Positions 28,020-37,495 of a DNA stretch of 64,000 nt are shown here, piece by piece. Position numbers and translations under genes: made by a program. The notes below the pieces were generated by a model, which was not told the origin of the DNA, searched no databases, and worked only from the letters and a program-made list of their open reading frames with translations. Each line of letters begins with the position of its first letter. Positions within the stretch are counted from its first letter, which is position 1. Source of the DNA: an uncultured Clostridia bacterium (GTDB lineage: Bacteria; Bacillota; Clostridia; Christensenellales; UBA1242); NCBI GenBank assembly GCA_944381135.1, contig CALWJY010000001.1, positions 26,595-90,594 on the forward strand, written 5' to 3'.

Positions 28020-29114
28020 ATGCAAGAAAAACCAATTTCAATTTATGTTCACATACCTTTTTGTGAGAAAAAGTGCGCCTATTGCGCATTTAATTCTTTT
28101 TGTGCCTCAGAAAAGCAAAAAGAGGAATGTCTTGACTTTTTGTGCAAAGAAATTGCATCCAGAAAAGTTGCTCGACCTGTTGCAACAATTTATGTTGGAG
28201 GTGGGACGCCAAGCGTCTTAACAGAAGAGCAAATTGAGCGTGTTGCAAACGCGATTTATGACAATTTTGATGTTTATGAAGATGCCGAATTCACAATTGA
28301 AGCAAATCCAAATTCCATAACAGAAAATTTGCTCAAGAAATGGAAAAGTTTGAGAGTGAACCGTCTAAGCATTGGCGTTCAGACTTTAAACGAGCGCTCA
28401 CTTAAACAAATTGGCAGACTGCATGACAGAAAAACTGCGCTTGAAAAAGTGAAGTTGGCAAGAAAATTTTTTGCAAATGTCTCTTGCGATTTGATTATTG
28501 GTCTGGAGGGGCAAACCGAGAAAGATTTGTGTAGGGACGCAAAAACACTTTTGGAACTTGGAGTGAAACACATTTCGTGCTATCTTTTGGAGGTCTATGA
28601 AAACACTCCGCTTGCACGCATGATTGCAAATGGCAAGTTTTTACCGCTTGATGAAGAGCAAACCATTTCTGCGTTCAACAAATTGGCAACTTTTCTGCAA
28701 GATGAGGGGATGACTCGCTATGAAATCAGCAACTTTGCTTTTGATGGTTGGGAAAGCAGACACAACTTGAATTATTGGGCGCGAGGAGAATATCTTGGTT
28801 TTGGTTTGTCGGCTCATTCATTTTTAAATGGGAAGCGTTTTCAGAATGCAGAAACGCTGGAAAAATATTCCAATGGAGAGGTTGTTGAAGAAAATCTTTC
28901 GGCAAAAGAAGAGGATGAAGAAAGGGTTATGTTGGGGTTGAGGTGCAATCTTGGAGTTGACTTGTCAACCATTCAAACATATGACATCACCCAAAATGCA
29001 TATTTTGATGAATATCTCTCTCAAGGAATTTTGCAAAGAAAAGGAGACCGACTTTTTCTTAACCCACTTTTTTGGCATGTCAGCAACACAATCATTTCCA
29101 ATCTTCTTCCATAG
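28020..29114 (+). CDS. hemW: Radical SAM HemW-like protein (coproporphyrinogen oxidase homologue)
   Basis: The 364-residue radical-SAM protein has the cluster motif CEKKCAYC near residue 15 followed by F (CxxxCxxCxF), GGGTPS near residue 61, and YEISNFA and NLNYW near residue 240-250, all HemW signatures. HemW is a haem chaperone; the true oxidase HemN differs at the N-terminus. lepA-hemW adjacency is typical of Firmicutes. There is no close ribosome binding site: GAGG lies 16 nt before the ATG, and an in-frame stop just upstream excludes a longer start. Confidence 0.9.
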   Translation: MQEKPISIYVHIPFCEKKCAYCAFNSFCASEKQKEECLDFLCKEIASRKVARPVATIYVGGGTPSVLTEEQIERVANAIYDNFDVYEDAEFTIEANPNSITENLLKKWKSLRVNRLSIGVQTLNERSLKQIGRLHDRKTALEKVKLARKFFANVSCDLIIGLEGQTEKDLCRDAKTLLELGVKHISCYLLEVYENTPLARMIANGKFLPLDEEQTISAFNKLATFLQDEGMTRYEISNFAFDGWESRHNLNYWARGEYLGFGLSAHSFLNGKRFQNAETLEKYSNGEVVEENLSAKEEDEERVMLGLRCNLGVDLSTIQTYDITQNAYFDEYLSQGILQRKGDRLFLNPLFWHVSNTIISNLLP

Positions 29115-29170
29115 AGGAGAATTTTTTCTTAAATGTTTTATTCGGTTTTTAAAAAAAATCATAAAAATGA

Positions 29171-29199
29171 TTGCATTTTTCGTTTTGTTGTGATATAAT
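29171..29199 (+). promoter_or_regulatory. ylxM-ffh promoter
   Basis: TTGCAT (29171-29176), a 17-bp spacer and an extended consensus -10, TG-A-TATAAT (TATAAT 29194-29199). The leader to ylxM is about 35 nt. Confidence 0.65.
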
Positions 29200-29240
29200 C
29201 AAAATGTCAAGTGAAAATACTTGATTTGTTTGAGGTGAAC

Positions 29241-29573
29241 ATGCCAAAAATTGAACTTGAAAATTTTGTGGAATATGGTCAACTGTTTGAAATTTATGGC
29301 AAACTTCTAAGTTTTGACAGGCAAAAAATTTGTGAGGAATATTTTTCTTTCAACATGACAATTGCCGAAATTTCGGATGAGAAAAAAATTTCAAGACAGG
29401 CAGTTTTTGACGCAATTCACAAATCTTGCGAAAAATTGGAGGAGTTTGAAAAAACTCTTGGCATTTTGCAAAACAGAAGAAAACTGACAGATCAACTTGA
29501 GACTATTGCTGTTTTGGCACAAGATTCACCAAAAATCAAAGAAAAAGTCGAAAAAATTTTAAAGGAAATCTAA
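29241..29573 (+). CDS. ylxM: YlxM-family DNA-binding protein, putative SRP operon regulator
   Basis: The 110-residue helix-turn-helix protein has the sigma-70 region 4-like motif ISDEKKISRQAVFDAIHKSCEKL (about residues 43-65, shown here only as a motif). YlxM proteins precede ffh in Firmicutes and Mollicutes. ATG 29241 has GAGGTGA 5 nt upstream; GTG 29211 is an in-frame alternative. Its last base overlaps the ffh start. Confidence 0.85.
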   Translation: MPKIELENFVEYGQLFEIYGKLLSFDRQKICEEYFSFNMTIAEISDEKKISRQAVFDAIHKSCEKLEEFEKTLGILQNRRKLTDQLETIAVLAQDSPKIKEKVEKILKEI

Positions 29574-30886
29574 TGGCATTATTTTCATCGTTATCTGAAA
29601 AATTCAACCATATTTTTTCAAAGCTCACAAAGCGCGGGAAATTGACTGAACTTGAAATCAAGGAAGCTATGCGTGAAGTGCGCATTGCACTTTTGGAAGC
29701 TGATGTCAACTATATGGTGGCAAAAAAGTTTGTTGCTGATGTTTCTGAAAAGGCTTGTGGCGAAGAGGTCATGAAAAGTCTCACGCCGGGGCAGATGGTC
29801 ATCAAAATTGTCAAGGACGAACTGACAAAATTGATTTCTTCTGACAATCAAAAGTTGACAATTGCTTCAAATCCGCCAACCATAATCATGATGTGTGGGT
29901 TGCAAGGTGCTGGAAAAACAACCATGTGCGGAAAACTTGCGGCTTATTTGAAGAAAAGTGGCAAAAAACCATTGCTTGTGGCTTGTGACATCTATCGTCC
30001 TGCAGCAATCAACCAACTTCAAGTTGTCGGAAAAACTGCAAATGTTGAGGTTTTTGAGCGTGGAACTCAAAATCCGGTCAAAACCGCAAAGCAGGCCGTT
30101 GAGCATGCTCGAAAACAAGGCTTTGATGTTGTCATAATTGACACGGCTGGGCGTTTGCACATCAATCAAGAGTTGATGGACGAACTTAAAGAAATCAAAA
30201 AAGAAGTCAAGCCTCATGAAATCTTGCTTATTGTTGACGCAATGACAGGACAAGACGCTGTCACGATTGCTGAAAGTTTCAACAAAGATTTGGACATCAC
30301 AGGCGTTGTTTTGACAAAACTTGACGGCGACACACGAGGCGGTGCGGCACTTTCAATCAAAGCAATCACAGGCAAACCAATCAAATTCTCGGGCGTTGGA
30401 GAAAAAATTGGAGACCTCGAACCATTTCATCCAGACAGAATTGCAAGTCGAATTCTTGGAATGGGCGATGTGCTTTCGCTCATTGAAAAAGCACAAGAGG
30501 CTGTGACGGAAGAGGAAGCGCGCAAGATGACAGAGAAGTTGCGCGAAAACTCATTCACTTTTGAGGACTATCTCACGCAAATGGAAAGTCTGAAAAAGAT
30601 GGGAAGTTTGCAAGACATCATAGGCATGATTCCGGGGCTTTCAAGCAAGATGAAAGGCGTGACAATTGATGAAAAACAATTGCAGACAAACAAAGCAATC
30701 ATCCAAAGCATGACCAGAGAAGAACGCTTGAACCCAGACATCATCAAGGCAAGCAGGCGCAAGAGAATTGCACAAGGAAGTGGAACAACAATTCAGCAGG
30801 TCAACACTCTTCTCAAGCAATTTGAGCAGTCAAAGGAAATGATGAAGATGATGAAAAACAAGAAAGGCTTGCGTGGATTGTTTTAG
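29573..30886 (+). CDS. ffh: Signal recognition particle protein Ffh
   Basis: The 437-residue SRP54 GTPase has the N helical bundle, then GLQGAGKTT, DTAGR, TKLDGDTRGG, and the methionine-rich M domain ending KMMKNKKGLRGLF. It binds signal sequences and the 4.5S RNA. The M domain is at the short end of the family's range. It is cotranscribed with ylxM and probably with rpsP. Confidence 0.97.
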   Translation: MALFSSLSEKFNHIFSKLTKRGKLTELEIKEAMREVRIALLEADVNYMVAKKFVADVSEKACGEEVMKSLTPGQMVIKIVKDELTKLISSDNQKLTIASNPPTIIMMCGLQGAGKTTMCGKLAAYLKKSGKKPLLVACDIYRPAAINQLQVVGKTANVEVFERGTQNPVKTAKQAVEHARKQGFDVVIIDTAGRLHINQELMDELKEIKKEVKPHEILLIVDAMTGQDAVTIAESFNKDLDITGVVLTKLDGDTRGGAALSIKAITGKPIKFSGVGEKIGDLEPFHPDRIASRILGMGDVLSLIEKAQEAVTEEEARKMTEKLRENSFTFEDYLTQMESLKKMGSLQDIIGMIPGLSSKMKGVTIDEKQLQTNKAIIQSMTREERLNPDIIKASRRKRIAQGSGTTIQQVNTLLKQFEQSKEMMKMMKNKKGLRGLF

Positions 30887-31086
30887 AAACACGGAAAGCA
30901 CAAAGACGGCAAAATTTTTTATAACTCAAAGACAAGATCTTTGATTTATATAATGCAATTTGACAAGTTGACAAAAGTTTAAAGCAAATAGGAAACCGTG
31001 GGCGGTGAATTTATGAAGACGCGTCGAATAATTGCAATTCGAAAGAGAAAATCTTTCAAAAATTTCAAATAAAAGGAGAGACGAAA

Positions 31087-31350
31087 ATGGCTGTAAAAAT
31101 CAGACTTACAAGAATGGGAGACAAAAAATCACCTTTCTATCGTGTTGTTGTTGCTGATTCAAGAAGTCCAAGAGACGGCAAATATATCGATTTGATTGGA
31201 ACATACAATCCACTCACAAATCCTGCCGAAATCAAGATTGACAACGAAAAGGCACAAAAATGGCTCAAAAATGGTGCAACTCCAACAGAGACTGCAAAAT
31301 CCATTTTGGTTAAGAGCGGTGCAATCAGTTCAGAATCTGAAAACAAATAA
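31087..31350 (+). CDS. rpsP: Small ribosomal subunit protein S16
   Basis: The 87-residue protein starts [19 protein letters not shown], the S16 signature, with the expected length. GGAGAG lies upstream. A 200-bp gap separates it from ffh; it holds a hairpin TCAAAGA-caaga-TCTTTGA (about 30926-30944) and an isolated TATAAT (30949-30954) without a good -35. Confidence 0.97.
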   Translation: MAVKIRLTRMGDKKSPFYRVVVADSRSPRDGKYIDLIGTYNPLTNPAEIKIDNEKAQKWLKNGATPTETAKSILVKSGAISSESENK

Positions 31351-31370
31351 CTTTCAGAAAGGAGAAAGAT

Positions 31371-31601
31371 ATGGACGAACTTTTGAAATTTTTGGTGAAG
31401 AGCCTTGTCGAAAATGAAGAGGCTGTTGAAGTGACCAAAGAAGAGGACGAAAAGGCAATCACCTATCGTGTCAAAGTTGCAGAAAACGACCTTGGCAAAG
31501 TGATTGGAAAAAACGGAAAAACCGCAATGAGCATAAGAACCATCATCAAGTCAATTGCAAACAAACTTCATAAGAAAGTTTTTGTGAAGTTTGAGGACTG
31601 A
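31371..31601 (+). CDS. khpA: KH domain RNA-binding protein KhpA
   Basis: The 76-residue single KH-domain protein has the loop VIGKNGKTAMSIRTII. KhpA pairs with KhpB (Jag/EloR) as an RNA chaperone linked to cell elongation in Firmicutes. Its position between rpsP and rimM is standard. Confidence 0.93.
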   Translation: MDELLKFLVKSLVENEEAVEVTKEEDEKAITYRVKVAENDLGKVIGKNGKTAMSIRTIIKSIANKLHKKVFVKFED

Positions 31602-31638
31602 TTTTTGGATCGAATTTGGAATTGATTTGGGGACGCTT

Positions 31639-32136
31639 ATGGATTTCGTTTGTGTTGGAAAAATCATAAAACCGCAGGGTATCAAAGGGGAAGTGAAAAT
31701 TCTTCCTCTAATTGATATTCCTGCGATTTTTAATGGCAAGCATTCACTTTACATTGAGAAAAAAGAAAGCAAAACAAAGAGTGTATCCTATCGTTTGGGA
31801 TATGCTTATGTTCATTTTGAAGAGATTGCGGACAGAAATGTTGCAGAGAAATATCGCAACAAAAAAGTTTACATCACAAAAGAAGAATTCGAAAAGATTG
31901 CGGTTGATGATTTTCTCATTGAAGATTTAGTTGGCACATTGATTTATGATGAAAAAGGCGAATATGTTGGGCAGATTATGGATGTGACTGACTATGGTTT
32001 TGACGACATTATCATAATCAAAGAAAATGACCATCTCTATGAAGTGCCTTTCAGAAAGGAAATTTTCAAAACAGAAGGCAAGAGAATTTATGTGATCAGA
32101 GCCGAATTTGATGGAGCAAAAATTCCTGAAGAATAA
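31639..32136 (+). CDS. rimM: 16S rRNA processing protein RimM
   Basis: The 165-residue protein has VGKIIKPQGIKGEVKILPL at the start (RimM N-domain) and a PRC-barrel C-domain with EVPFRKEI. It matures the 30S head. ATG 31639 is chosen to match the family start; the frame extends to 31591. Only a weak GGGG site precedes it. Confidence 0.93.
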   Translation: MDFVCVGKIIKPQGIKGEVKILPLIDIPAIFNGKHSLYIEKKESKTKSVSYRLGYAYVHFEEIADRNVAEKYRNKKVYITKEEFEKIAVDDFLIEDLVGTLIYDEKGEYVGQIMDVTDYGFDDIIIIKENDHLYEVPFRKEIFKTEGKRIYVIRAEFDGAKIPEE

Positions 32137-32284
32137 AGTTGTTTTTGCTTTTGAAATCAGTTTGTGTGATGACTTGTCTGTTGATGGGAGGGGAATGAGC
32201 GCTTATCTCATCAATTTTAAATGACAATTCTGACATTTTGAAATTGAATTGACAAATTGACTGATGAAAGATGAGAGGAAAAGA

Positions 32285-33028
32285 TTGAAGATTGACATTT
32301 TGACGCTTTTTCCAGACGCTTTTGCACCTCTTCAAACAAGCATTTTAAACAGGGCGCAAGAAGCGGGGAAATTGCAAATTAACACTGTTAACATCAGAGA
32401 TTTTTCAAAGGATAAACACAAAAAATGTGATGACTATCCTTTCGGTGGTGGGGCAGGCATGTTGATGACTGTCCAGCCTCTTTTTGACGCAATTATGTCG
32501 GTTTGCAAAGATGAGATTGAAGAAGAAAAAGCAAAAAAAGCAGAAGAAAACGCAACCAAGTTTGTTTTGAAAAAAGGGACAAAAATCATTTTTCCATCTC
32601 CATCAGGGGAGGTGCTGACAGCAAAGAAAGGTGAAAGTCTTTCCAAGTTTAAACATTTGATTTTTGTTTGTGGGCACTATGAGGGTGTTGACGAAAGACT
32701 TTTCGACCTTTTTCCAATTGAGCAAATTTCAATTGGCGACTATGTTTTGACCGGTGGAGAACTTCCAACAATGGTCATCATTGACACCTTGTCGCGTTTT
32801 GTTGATGGAGTGATTTCAAAAGAAAGTTTGGAAAATGAAAGCTTTTCAAATGGGTTGTTGGAATATCCGCAATACACAAGACCTCAAACATTTATGGGGC
32901 TTTCTGTGCCTGAAGTGCTTGTTTCGGGCAATCATCAGGAGGTGGACAAGTGGCGCGAAGAACAAAGTTTGAAAAGAACAAAATCAAGAAGAAAAGACTT
33001 GCTTGAAAAATTTAAACGCGAAAACTGA
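32285..33028 (+). CDS. trmD: tRNA (guanine-37-N1)-methyltransferase TrmD
   Basis: The 247-residue SPOUT enzyme has KIDILTLFPDAF at the start, DDYPFGGGAGML near residue 54, and the knot motif ISIGDYVLTGGELP near residue 150. The start is read as TTG 32285, 6 nt after AGAGG; ATG 32264 has no site. A Lys/Glu-rich insert (about residues 75-95) follows the MTVQPL region. In most Firmicutes rplS follows; here rbgA does. Confidence 0.95.
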   Translation: MKIDILTLFPDAFAPLQTSILNRAQEAGKLQINTVNIRDFSKDKHKKCDDYPFGGGAGMLMTVQPLFDAIMSVCKDEIEEEKAKKAEENATKFVLKKGTKIIFPSPSGEVLTAKKGESLSKFKHLIFVCGHYEGVDERLFDLFPIEQISIGDYVLTGGELPTMVIIDTLSRFVDGVISKESLENESFSNGLLEYPQYTRPQTFMGLSVPEVLVSGNHQEVDKWREEQSLKRTKSRRKDLLEKFKREN

Positions 33029-33035
33029 AAATAAT

Positions 33036-33096
33036 ATGCATACAACATAAAGTGTATTATGTATGCATACCACACAAAATGCTGTGTATTATGCAA
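33036..33096. repeat. Palindromic intergenic repeat, copy B
   Basis: ATGCATAC (33036-33043) pairs with GTATGCAT (33061-33068). An overlapping second hairpin pairs TGCATAccACACA with TGTGTATTATGCA (about 33063-33095). The two folds share bases and exclude one another. It shares GCATACnACACAAAAT and GTGTATTAT with copies A and C. Confidence 0.6.
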
Positions 33097-33180
33097 GTTT
33101 TTCCAATCATGCAAAAATTTGACATTGTTTTAAAATTGAAACAAAATTTTGAAATGAAAAAATAAGAAATTGAGGAATTT

Positions 33181-33993
33181 ATGAAAATCAATTGGTTTCC
33201 TGGACATATGAATAAAGCTTTGAGAGACATAAGTGAACAATGCAAAAAAGTTGATGTTGTCACTTATGTGCTTGACGCACGCATTCCTCTTTCTTCTGTG
33301 AATCCAAGCCTTGACAAACTGACACAAAACAAACCGACACTCTATGTTTTCAACAAAATTGATTTGGCAGATGAAAACAGGCTGAAAGCAATTTTGCCAC
33401 AGTTTCGAAGCATAACAACTGATTTTGTGTTGTTTGACAGCACAAAACTTGGGAAAAATTCGGTTGTTTTAAGCAAAATTAAGACGCTTGCGAAAACCAA
33501 ACTTGACAAATATGCAAGCAAAGGAATTAAGGCAACAATCAGAACGATGGTTGTTGGCATTCCAAATTGTGGCAAAAGCACTTTGGTGAACAACTTATGC
33601 AAAAAAGCAAAAACTGTCACAGGCAATCGCGCGGGAGTGACAAAGCGTGGACAATGGTTGAATGTTGCTGATTGCATTGAAGTTTATGACACACCCGGCA
33701 CACTTTATCCAAACATTGAAAATCAAGAAATTGCAAAGAGGTTGGCATATGTGGGAAGTGTTCGTGATGAAATTCTTGATTTTGTTGAACTTGGAAACGA
33801 GTTTTTGAAACTTCTTGCTTCAACATATCCAGACTTGTTGCAGAAAAGATATGGCAATGCTCAGACAGTTGAGGATGTGGCAAAACTCAGAAAATATGTG
33901 TCAAACGGTGGTGAGATTGACCTGGAGCGTGCAGGTAGAGTGATTATTGACGATTTCCGAAAGGGGAGAATTGGAAAAATCACATTAGACTGA
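33181..33993 (+). CDS. rbgA: Ribosome biogenesis GTPase RbgA (YlqF)
   Basis: The 270-residue circularly permuted GTPase starts INWFPGHMNKALR. It has G4 NKID near residue 58, then G1 GIPNCGKSTL near residue 127 and G3 DTPGT near residue 170. RbgA assists late 50S assembly. GAGG lies 6 nt before the ATG. Length is typical or slightly short. Confidence 0.95.
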   Translation: MKINWFPGHMNKALRDISEQCKKVDVVTYVLDARIPLSSVNPSLDKLTQNKPTLYVFNKIDLADENRLKAILPQFRSITTDFVLFDSTKLGKNSVVLSKIKTLAKTKLDKYASKGIKATIRTMVVGIPNCGKSTLVNNLCKKAKTVTGNRAGVTKRGQWLNVADCIEVYDTPGTLYPNIENQEIAKRLAYVGSVRDEILDFVELGNEFLKLLASTYPDLLQKRYGNAQTVEDVAKLRKYVSNGGEIDLERAGRVIIDDFRKGRIGKITLD

Positions 33994-34112
33994 AGCTTAA
34001 AATCTTTTTAAAAACCGAACAAAAAAATGTATCACTAAGATTCAAAAGATTTTTGCGGTTGTTTTTTGAAATTTGATTGAAGTTTTTATTAAAAGTGTTG
34101 AAAGAGGTTTGC

Positions 34113-34481
34113 ATGAAAGCATACGAAAAAGACGTTTCCAAAATGAAAAACAAAATTGAGGGTGAGGGCGGAGAAATCAGCGCTACTCAATTTTTGATTG
34201 ATGAGGGCTATAGAATTTTGCAAACAAATTTCAAAACGAAATTTGGAGAGATTGATATTGTGGCTTTCAAAGACGGCGTGATTGTTTTCGTGGAAGTGAA
34301 ACGCCGTTCAACTTTGGCATATGGAAGACCGATTGAGGCTGTCGACTTCCGTAAGCAACAAAAAATCAGAAAGGTTGCGGAGTTCTATCTGATGATGAAA
34401 CACAAACCCTATGCCGATTGTCGATTTGATGTGATTGAAATTTTGGACAAACAAATCAACCATGTTGAAAATGCTTTTTAA
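34113..34481 (+). CDS. yraN: YraN family (UPF0102) endonuclease-like protein
   Basis: The 122-residue protein has the restriction-endonuclease-like core GEIDIVA...VIVFVEVKRR (E, D, EVK) and the AVDFRKQQKI block of UPF0102. Function is not settled in the family. ATG 34113 has AGAGG 5 nt upstream. It follows rbgA as in other Firmicutes and is closed by the terminator at 34567. Confidence 0.9.
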   Translation: MKAYEKDVSKMKNKIEGEGGEISATQFLIDEGYRILQTNFKTKFGEIDIVAFKDGVIVFVEVKRRSTLAYGRPIEAVDFRKQQKIRKVAEFYLMMKHKPYADCRFDVIEILDKQINHVENAF

Positions 34482-34566
34482 ATTCATTTTAACTTTCTTA
34501 ATAACTGTTTAAGTGCGATTTTAGTTATAAAAAAATAATCTTATCATGTTGTTAAAATTTTTCACC

Positions 34567-34597
34567 AAATGTTTCAGGAATGAAACATTTTTTTTGT
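34567..34597 (+). terminator. Terminator after yraN
   Basis: AAATGTTTCA (34567-34576) pairs with TGAAACATTT (34581-34590) around GGAA, followed by a run of T. Confidence 0.85.
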
Positions 34598-34616
34598 TTT
34601 GTCATATTTATTTGGT

Positions 34617-35804
34617 ATGAAGAAAAAAATTGCACTTATTTATGGCGGTGAAAGTGTGGAGCATGACATATCCATCATCACCGCACTGCAGGTTGTGAAA
34701 AGTTTGCCACCACAACTTGATTTTGTTTTGATTTACATAGACCGCACGGGCAAATGGTGGACGGCTGACAATCTTGACGACATAAAGATTTATGAAGATT
34801 TCCGCAAATTTGCAAAAAGTTTGAGGCAAGTTTCGCTGGTGATGGGAGAAAATAATTTGTTTATAAAAAAACACGGAAAGTTTGTTTATTGGCAAAAATT
34901 GTCTGCGGTTTTAAATTGTTGCCATGGCAGAATTGGAGAAGATGGCTCTCTTCAAGGGGTGTTTCGTGCCTGCAAAATTGCACAAAGTTCTGCGGGAGTG
35001 CTTTCGTCTGCATTGTGTATGGATAAGGCACTCATGAAAGATGTTTTCATTGCAAATGGAATTGAAACACCTGAATTTGTTTGTCTGAAAAAAGACGATT
35101 TTAATGCTTCAATAGAAAATCAACTTGAGGAAGAGGCTTGTCATAAAACGGATGGCAAAACAAAAGATGAGCGCGTCCAAATGCAGGCAATTCAAAACAT
35201 CACTGAAAAGTTGGAATTTCCTTTGATTGTCAAGCCTGCAAATTTGGGAAGTTCAATTGCAATTTCTGTTTGTAAGAATGAAAGCGAACTTGCTGAAGCA
35301 ATTGAACTGTCTTTCAATTTTGACAAAAAAGTTGTCATCGAAAAATTGGTGGAGAATTTGCAAGAGTTTAATTGTGCGTGCTTGTCTTATAAGGGAGATT
35401 TTGTGCTTTCGTCTGTTTCGGAGGTGACAAATAAGGGCGAAATCTATTCCTTTGATGACAAATATCTTTCACGCGAAAGCAAAAATCAGGAGGTCGAAAA
35501 AGAACTTGCGCAAAAAATTAAAGATTTGACAGAGAAGGTCTATAAAACCTTTGATTGCCAAGGAATTGTGCGCGTGGATTTTCTTTTTGACCAAAAGACC
35601 AAAACGCTTTATGTCAATGAAATCAATTCCATTCCGGGTTCTTTGGCATTCTATCTTTTTAAAGATGTGACATTCAAAGAATTGATTTTCGCCGTGATTG
35701 AACAGAGTTTGCTTGACGAGGAGAGTGAGGAAAAACTGATTAAATCTTTTGACAGCGATGCACTTAAAACTTTCGAAAATGTCAGCGGGAAGATGAAAAA
35801 ATGA
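34617..35804 (+). CDS. ddl: D-alanine--D-alanine ligase
   Basis: The 395-residue ATP-grasp enzyme has ALIYGGESVEHDIS at the start, CCHGRIGEDGSLQG near residue 105, KPANLGSSIAIS near 212 and the metal site YVNEINSIPGSL near 340. It makes D-Ala-D-Ala for the wall. No Shine-Dalgarno site precedes the ATG; a -10-like TATTTA (34605-34610) ends 6 nt before it, so this may be another leaderless gene, though the -35 is poor. A Lys/Glu-rich insert lies at about residues 175-195. Confidence 0.95.
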   Translation: MKKKIALIYGGESVEHDISIITALQVVKSLPPQLDFVLIYIDRTGKWWTADNLDDIKIYEDFRKFAKSLRQVSLVMGENNLFIKKHGKFVYWQKLSAVLNCCHGRIGEDGSLQGVFRACKIAQSSAGVLSSALCMDKALMKDVFIANGIETPEFVCLKKDDFNASIENQLEEEACHKTDGKTKDERVQMQAIQNITEKLEFPLIVKPANLGSSIAISVCKNESELAEAIELSFNFDKKVVIEKLVENLQEFNCACLSYKGDFVLSSVSEVTNKGEIYSFDDKYLSRESKNQEVEKELAQKIKDLTEKVYKTFDCQGIVRVDFLFDQKTKTLYVNEINSIPGSLAFYLFKDVTFKELIFAVIEQSLLDEESEEKLIKSFDSDALKTFENVSGKMKK

Positions 35805-35813
35805 AAAGATTTT

Positions 35814-35962
35814 GTGGTTTTATGCAGTGTAGACAAACATGAACGCGGTGTATAAGCGGTTTTATACAGTGTAGACAAACATGGCACTGTGCATAAGTGG
35901 TTTTATGCAATGCATGCGAACATAGGTCTGTGCATAAATTGGGCGCTGTGCATAATATGTCG
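35814..35962. repeat. Tandem 41-42-bp hairpin repeats
   Basis: Three tandem units begin GGTTTTATRCARTG at 35816, 35858 and 35899; the third runs into a partial fourth. Units 1 and 2 share TAGACAAACATG. Within a unit TTATACAGTG pairs with CACTGTGCATAA, so each unit can form a hairpin. The array lies between ddl and murE. Confidence 0.75.
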
Positions 35963-36034
35963 ATTTGAAACTTTTTTTGACTTTGCATCAACATATCAAT
36001 TTTTTCGTATTAAAATGGCTTTAAAGGAGAGAAT

Positions 36035-37495
36035 ATGGTTCTTGAAAAAATCATTTCATCAGATTTTCGTGCTCAGGGGTTGAAACCAGAAGATTTCAGT
36101 TTGGATGTTCCTGGTTTAAGCCGTGACAGCAGAACGACAAAGAAAGGTGACGCGTTTTTCTGCTTGACTGAAGATGAAACTTTGGCACGAGAGCGTTGCA
36201 CTCAAGCCAAGAAGAATGGGGCAAGTGTCGTTTTTTCAAATTTTGATTTTCCAGATGTGATTAAGGTTGAAGATGCTCGAGACGCGTTTGCCAAGGCTTG
36301 TGCAAATTTTTACGAGCGCGTTTGCGACAAAATGAAGATTATTGGTTTGACAGGAACCAACGGCAAGACAACCACAACGCATTTGATTGCCGAAATTCTC
36401 AATCGAAATGGAAAAAAATCTGGCGTGATTGGCACAAACGGAGTTTTTTTTGACAATAAAACAAAACATTGTCCTCTCACAACGCCAGATGCAGATTTTT
36501 TGCACAAAACATTCAAAGAAATGCACGAGGCAGGTGTGGAATTTGTTGTTATGGAAGTTTCCGCACATGCAATTGCACAGAAGCGCATAAATGGAATCAA
36601 TTTTGAGATTGGAATGTTGACCAACATCACGCAGGACCACTTGGACTATTTCAAAACTTTTGAAAAATACGAAAAAACAAAACTAAGTTTTTTCACAAAA
36701 AATCACATGAAAAAAGCGGTGGTGTGTTCTGACGATTTGTCGGCTTGCAAACTTTTGAGAAACTGTGATGTGCCAATTGTGACCTATGGTCTCAAAAACC
36801 CAAGTGATACATTTGCCATTGATGTTTGTTGTTCCATTCAAGGCACGCACTTTGTTGGAAATGTGTGTGATGAGGTTGTCAACATAAAGACCAATTTGAT
36901 TGGTGACTATAATGTTTTAAACAGTCTTGGGGCAATGGCGGTTTGTCACAGTCTTGGTCTTGATGGCAAGCAGTTGGAACAGGGGCTCAATTATGTCTAT
37001 CCAATTGAGGGAAGATTTAATGTCATAAATTTCACAGGGAAAAACATTGTCATTGATTTTGCACATTCGCCAGATGGTTTGAAAAAAGTGTTGGAGACAG
37101 CCAAAACATTGACAGAAGGGAAGCTTTTTGTTGTGTTTGGATGTGGCGGAAACAGAGACAGGGGCAAACGGCACAAGATGGGGAAAATTGCCGAAGAGTT
37201 TGCTGATGTTGTGTGTCTGACCGATGACAATCCGCGAATGGAAAAATCGGAGGACATCATTGCTGACATCGAAATGGGTATGAAAAAAAGTCATTTTGTC
37301 ATACCGGACAGAACAACAGCAATTCGGACAATGATTGACGAAGCAAAGCCCGGAGATGTGCTTGTGATTGCAGGAAAGGGCGCGGAAAAATTCCAAGAGG
37401 TTGGAGAAGAAAAGAAACCTTATAATGATTTTGATGCGGTGTATCAATATTTCAAAGAAAGCGACCCAATTTTAAATCGTGGAAAAGAATATTGA
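36035..37495 (+). CDS. murE: UDP-MurNAc-L-Ala-D-Glu:meso-DAP ligase MurE
   Basis: The 486-residue Mur ligase has GLTGTNGKTTTTHLI near residue 106, EVSAHAI near 170 and the specificity loop DDNPRMEKSEDI near 397. DNPR indicates meso-diaminopimelate rather than lysine. GGAG lies 6-7 nt before the ATG. The next gene should be murF but is not present. Confidence 0.96.
   Translation: MVLEKIISSDFRAQGLKPEDFSLDVPGLSRDSRTTKKGDAFFCLTEDETLARERCTQAKKNGASVVFSNFDFPDVIKVEDARDAFAKACANFYERVCDKMKIIGLTGTNGKTTTTHLIAEILNRNGKKSGVIGTNGVFFDNKTKHCPLTTPDADFLHKTFKEMHEAGVEFVVMEVSAHAIAQKRINGINFEIGMLTNITQDHLDYFKTFEKYEKTKLSFFTKNHMKKAVVCSDDLSACKLLRNCDVPIVTYGLKNPSDTFAIDVCCSIQGTHFVGNVCDEVVNIKTNLIGDYNVLNSLGAMAVCHSLGLDGKQLEQGLNYVYPIEGRFNVINFTGKNIVIDFAHSPDGLKKVLETAKTLTEGKLFVVFGCGGNRDRGKRHKMGKIAEEFADVVCLTDDNPRMEKSEDIIADIEMGMKKSHFVIPDRTTAIRTMIDEAKPGDVLVIAGKGAEKFQEVGEEKKPYNDFDAVYQYFKESDPILNRGKEY

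Noticed and set aside
29204-29224. Six-codon frame right after the ylxM promoter
   Set aside because: Too short and without a ribosome site; the GAGGTGA site at ylxM explains translation.
34605-34616. ddl as a certain leaderless gene
   Set aside because: The -10-like TATTTA fits the spacing, but no good -35 is present; kept only as a possible case.
35814-35962. Tandem array as a CRISPR
   Set aside because: Units are hairpins of 41-42 bp with no unique spacers and no cas genes nearby.
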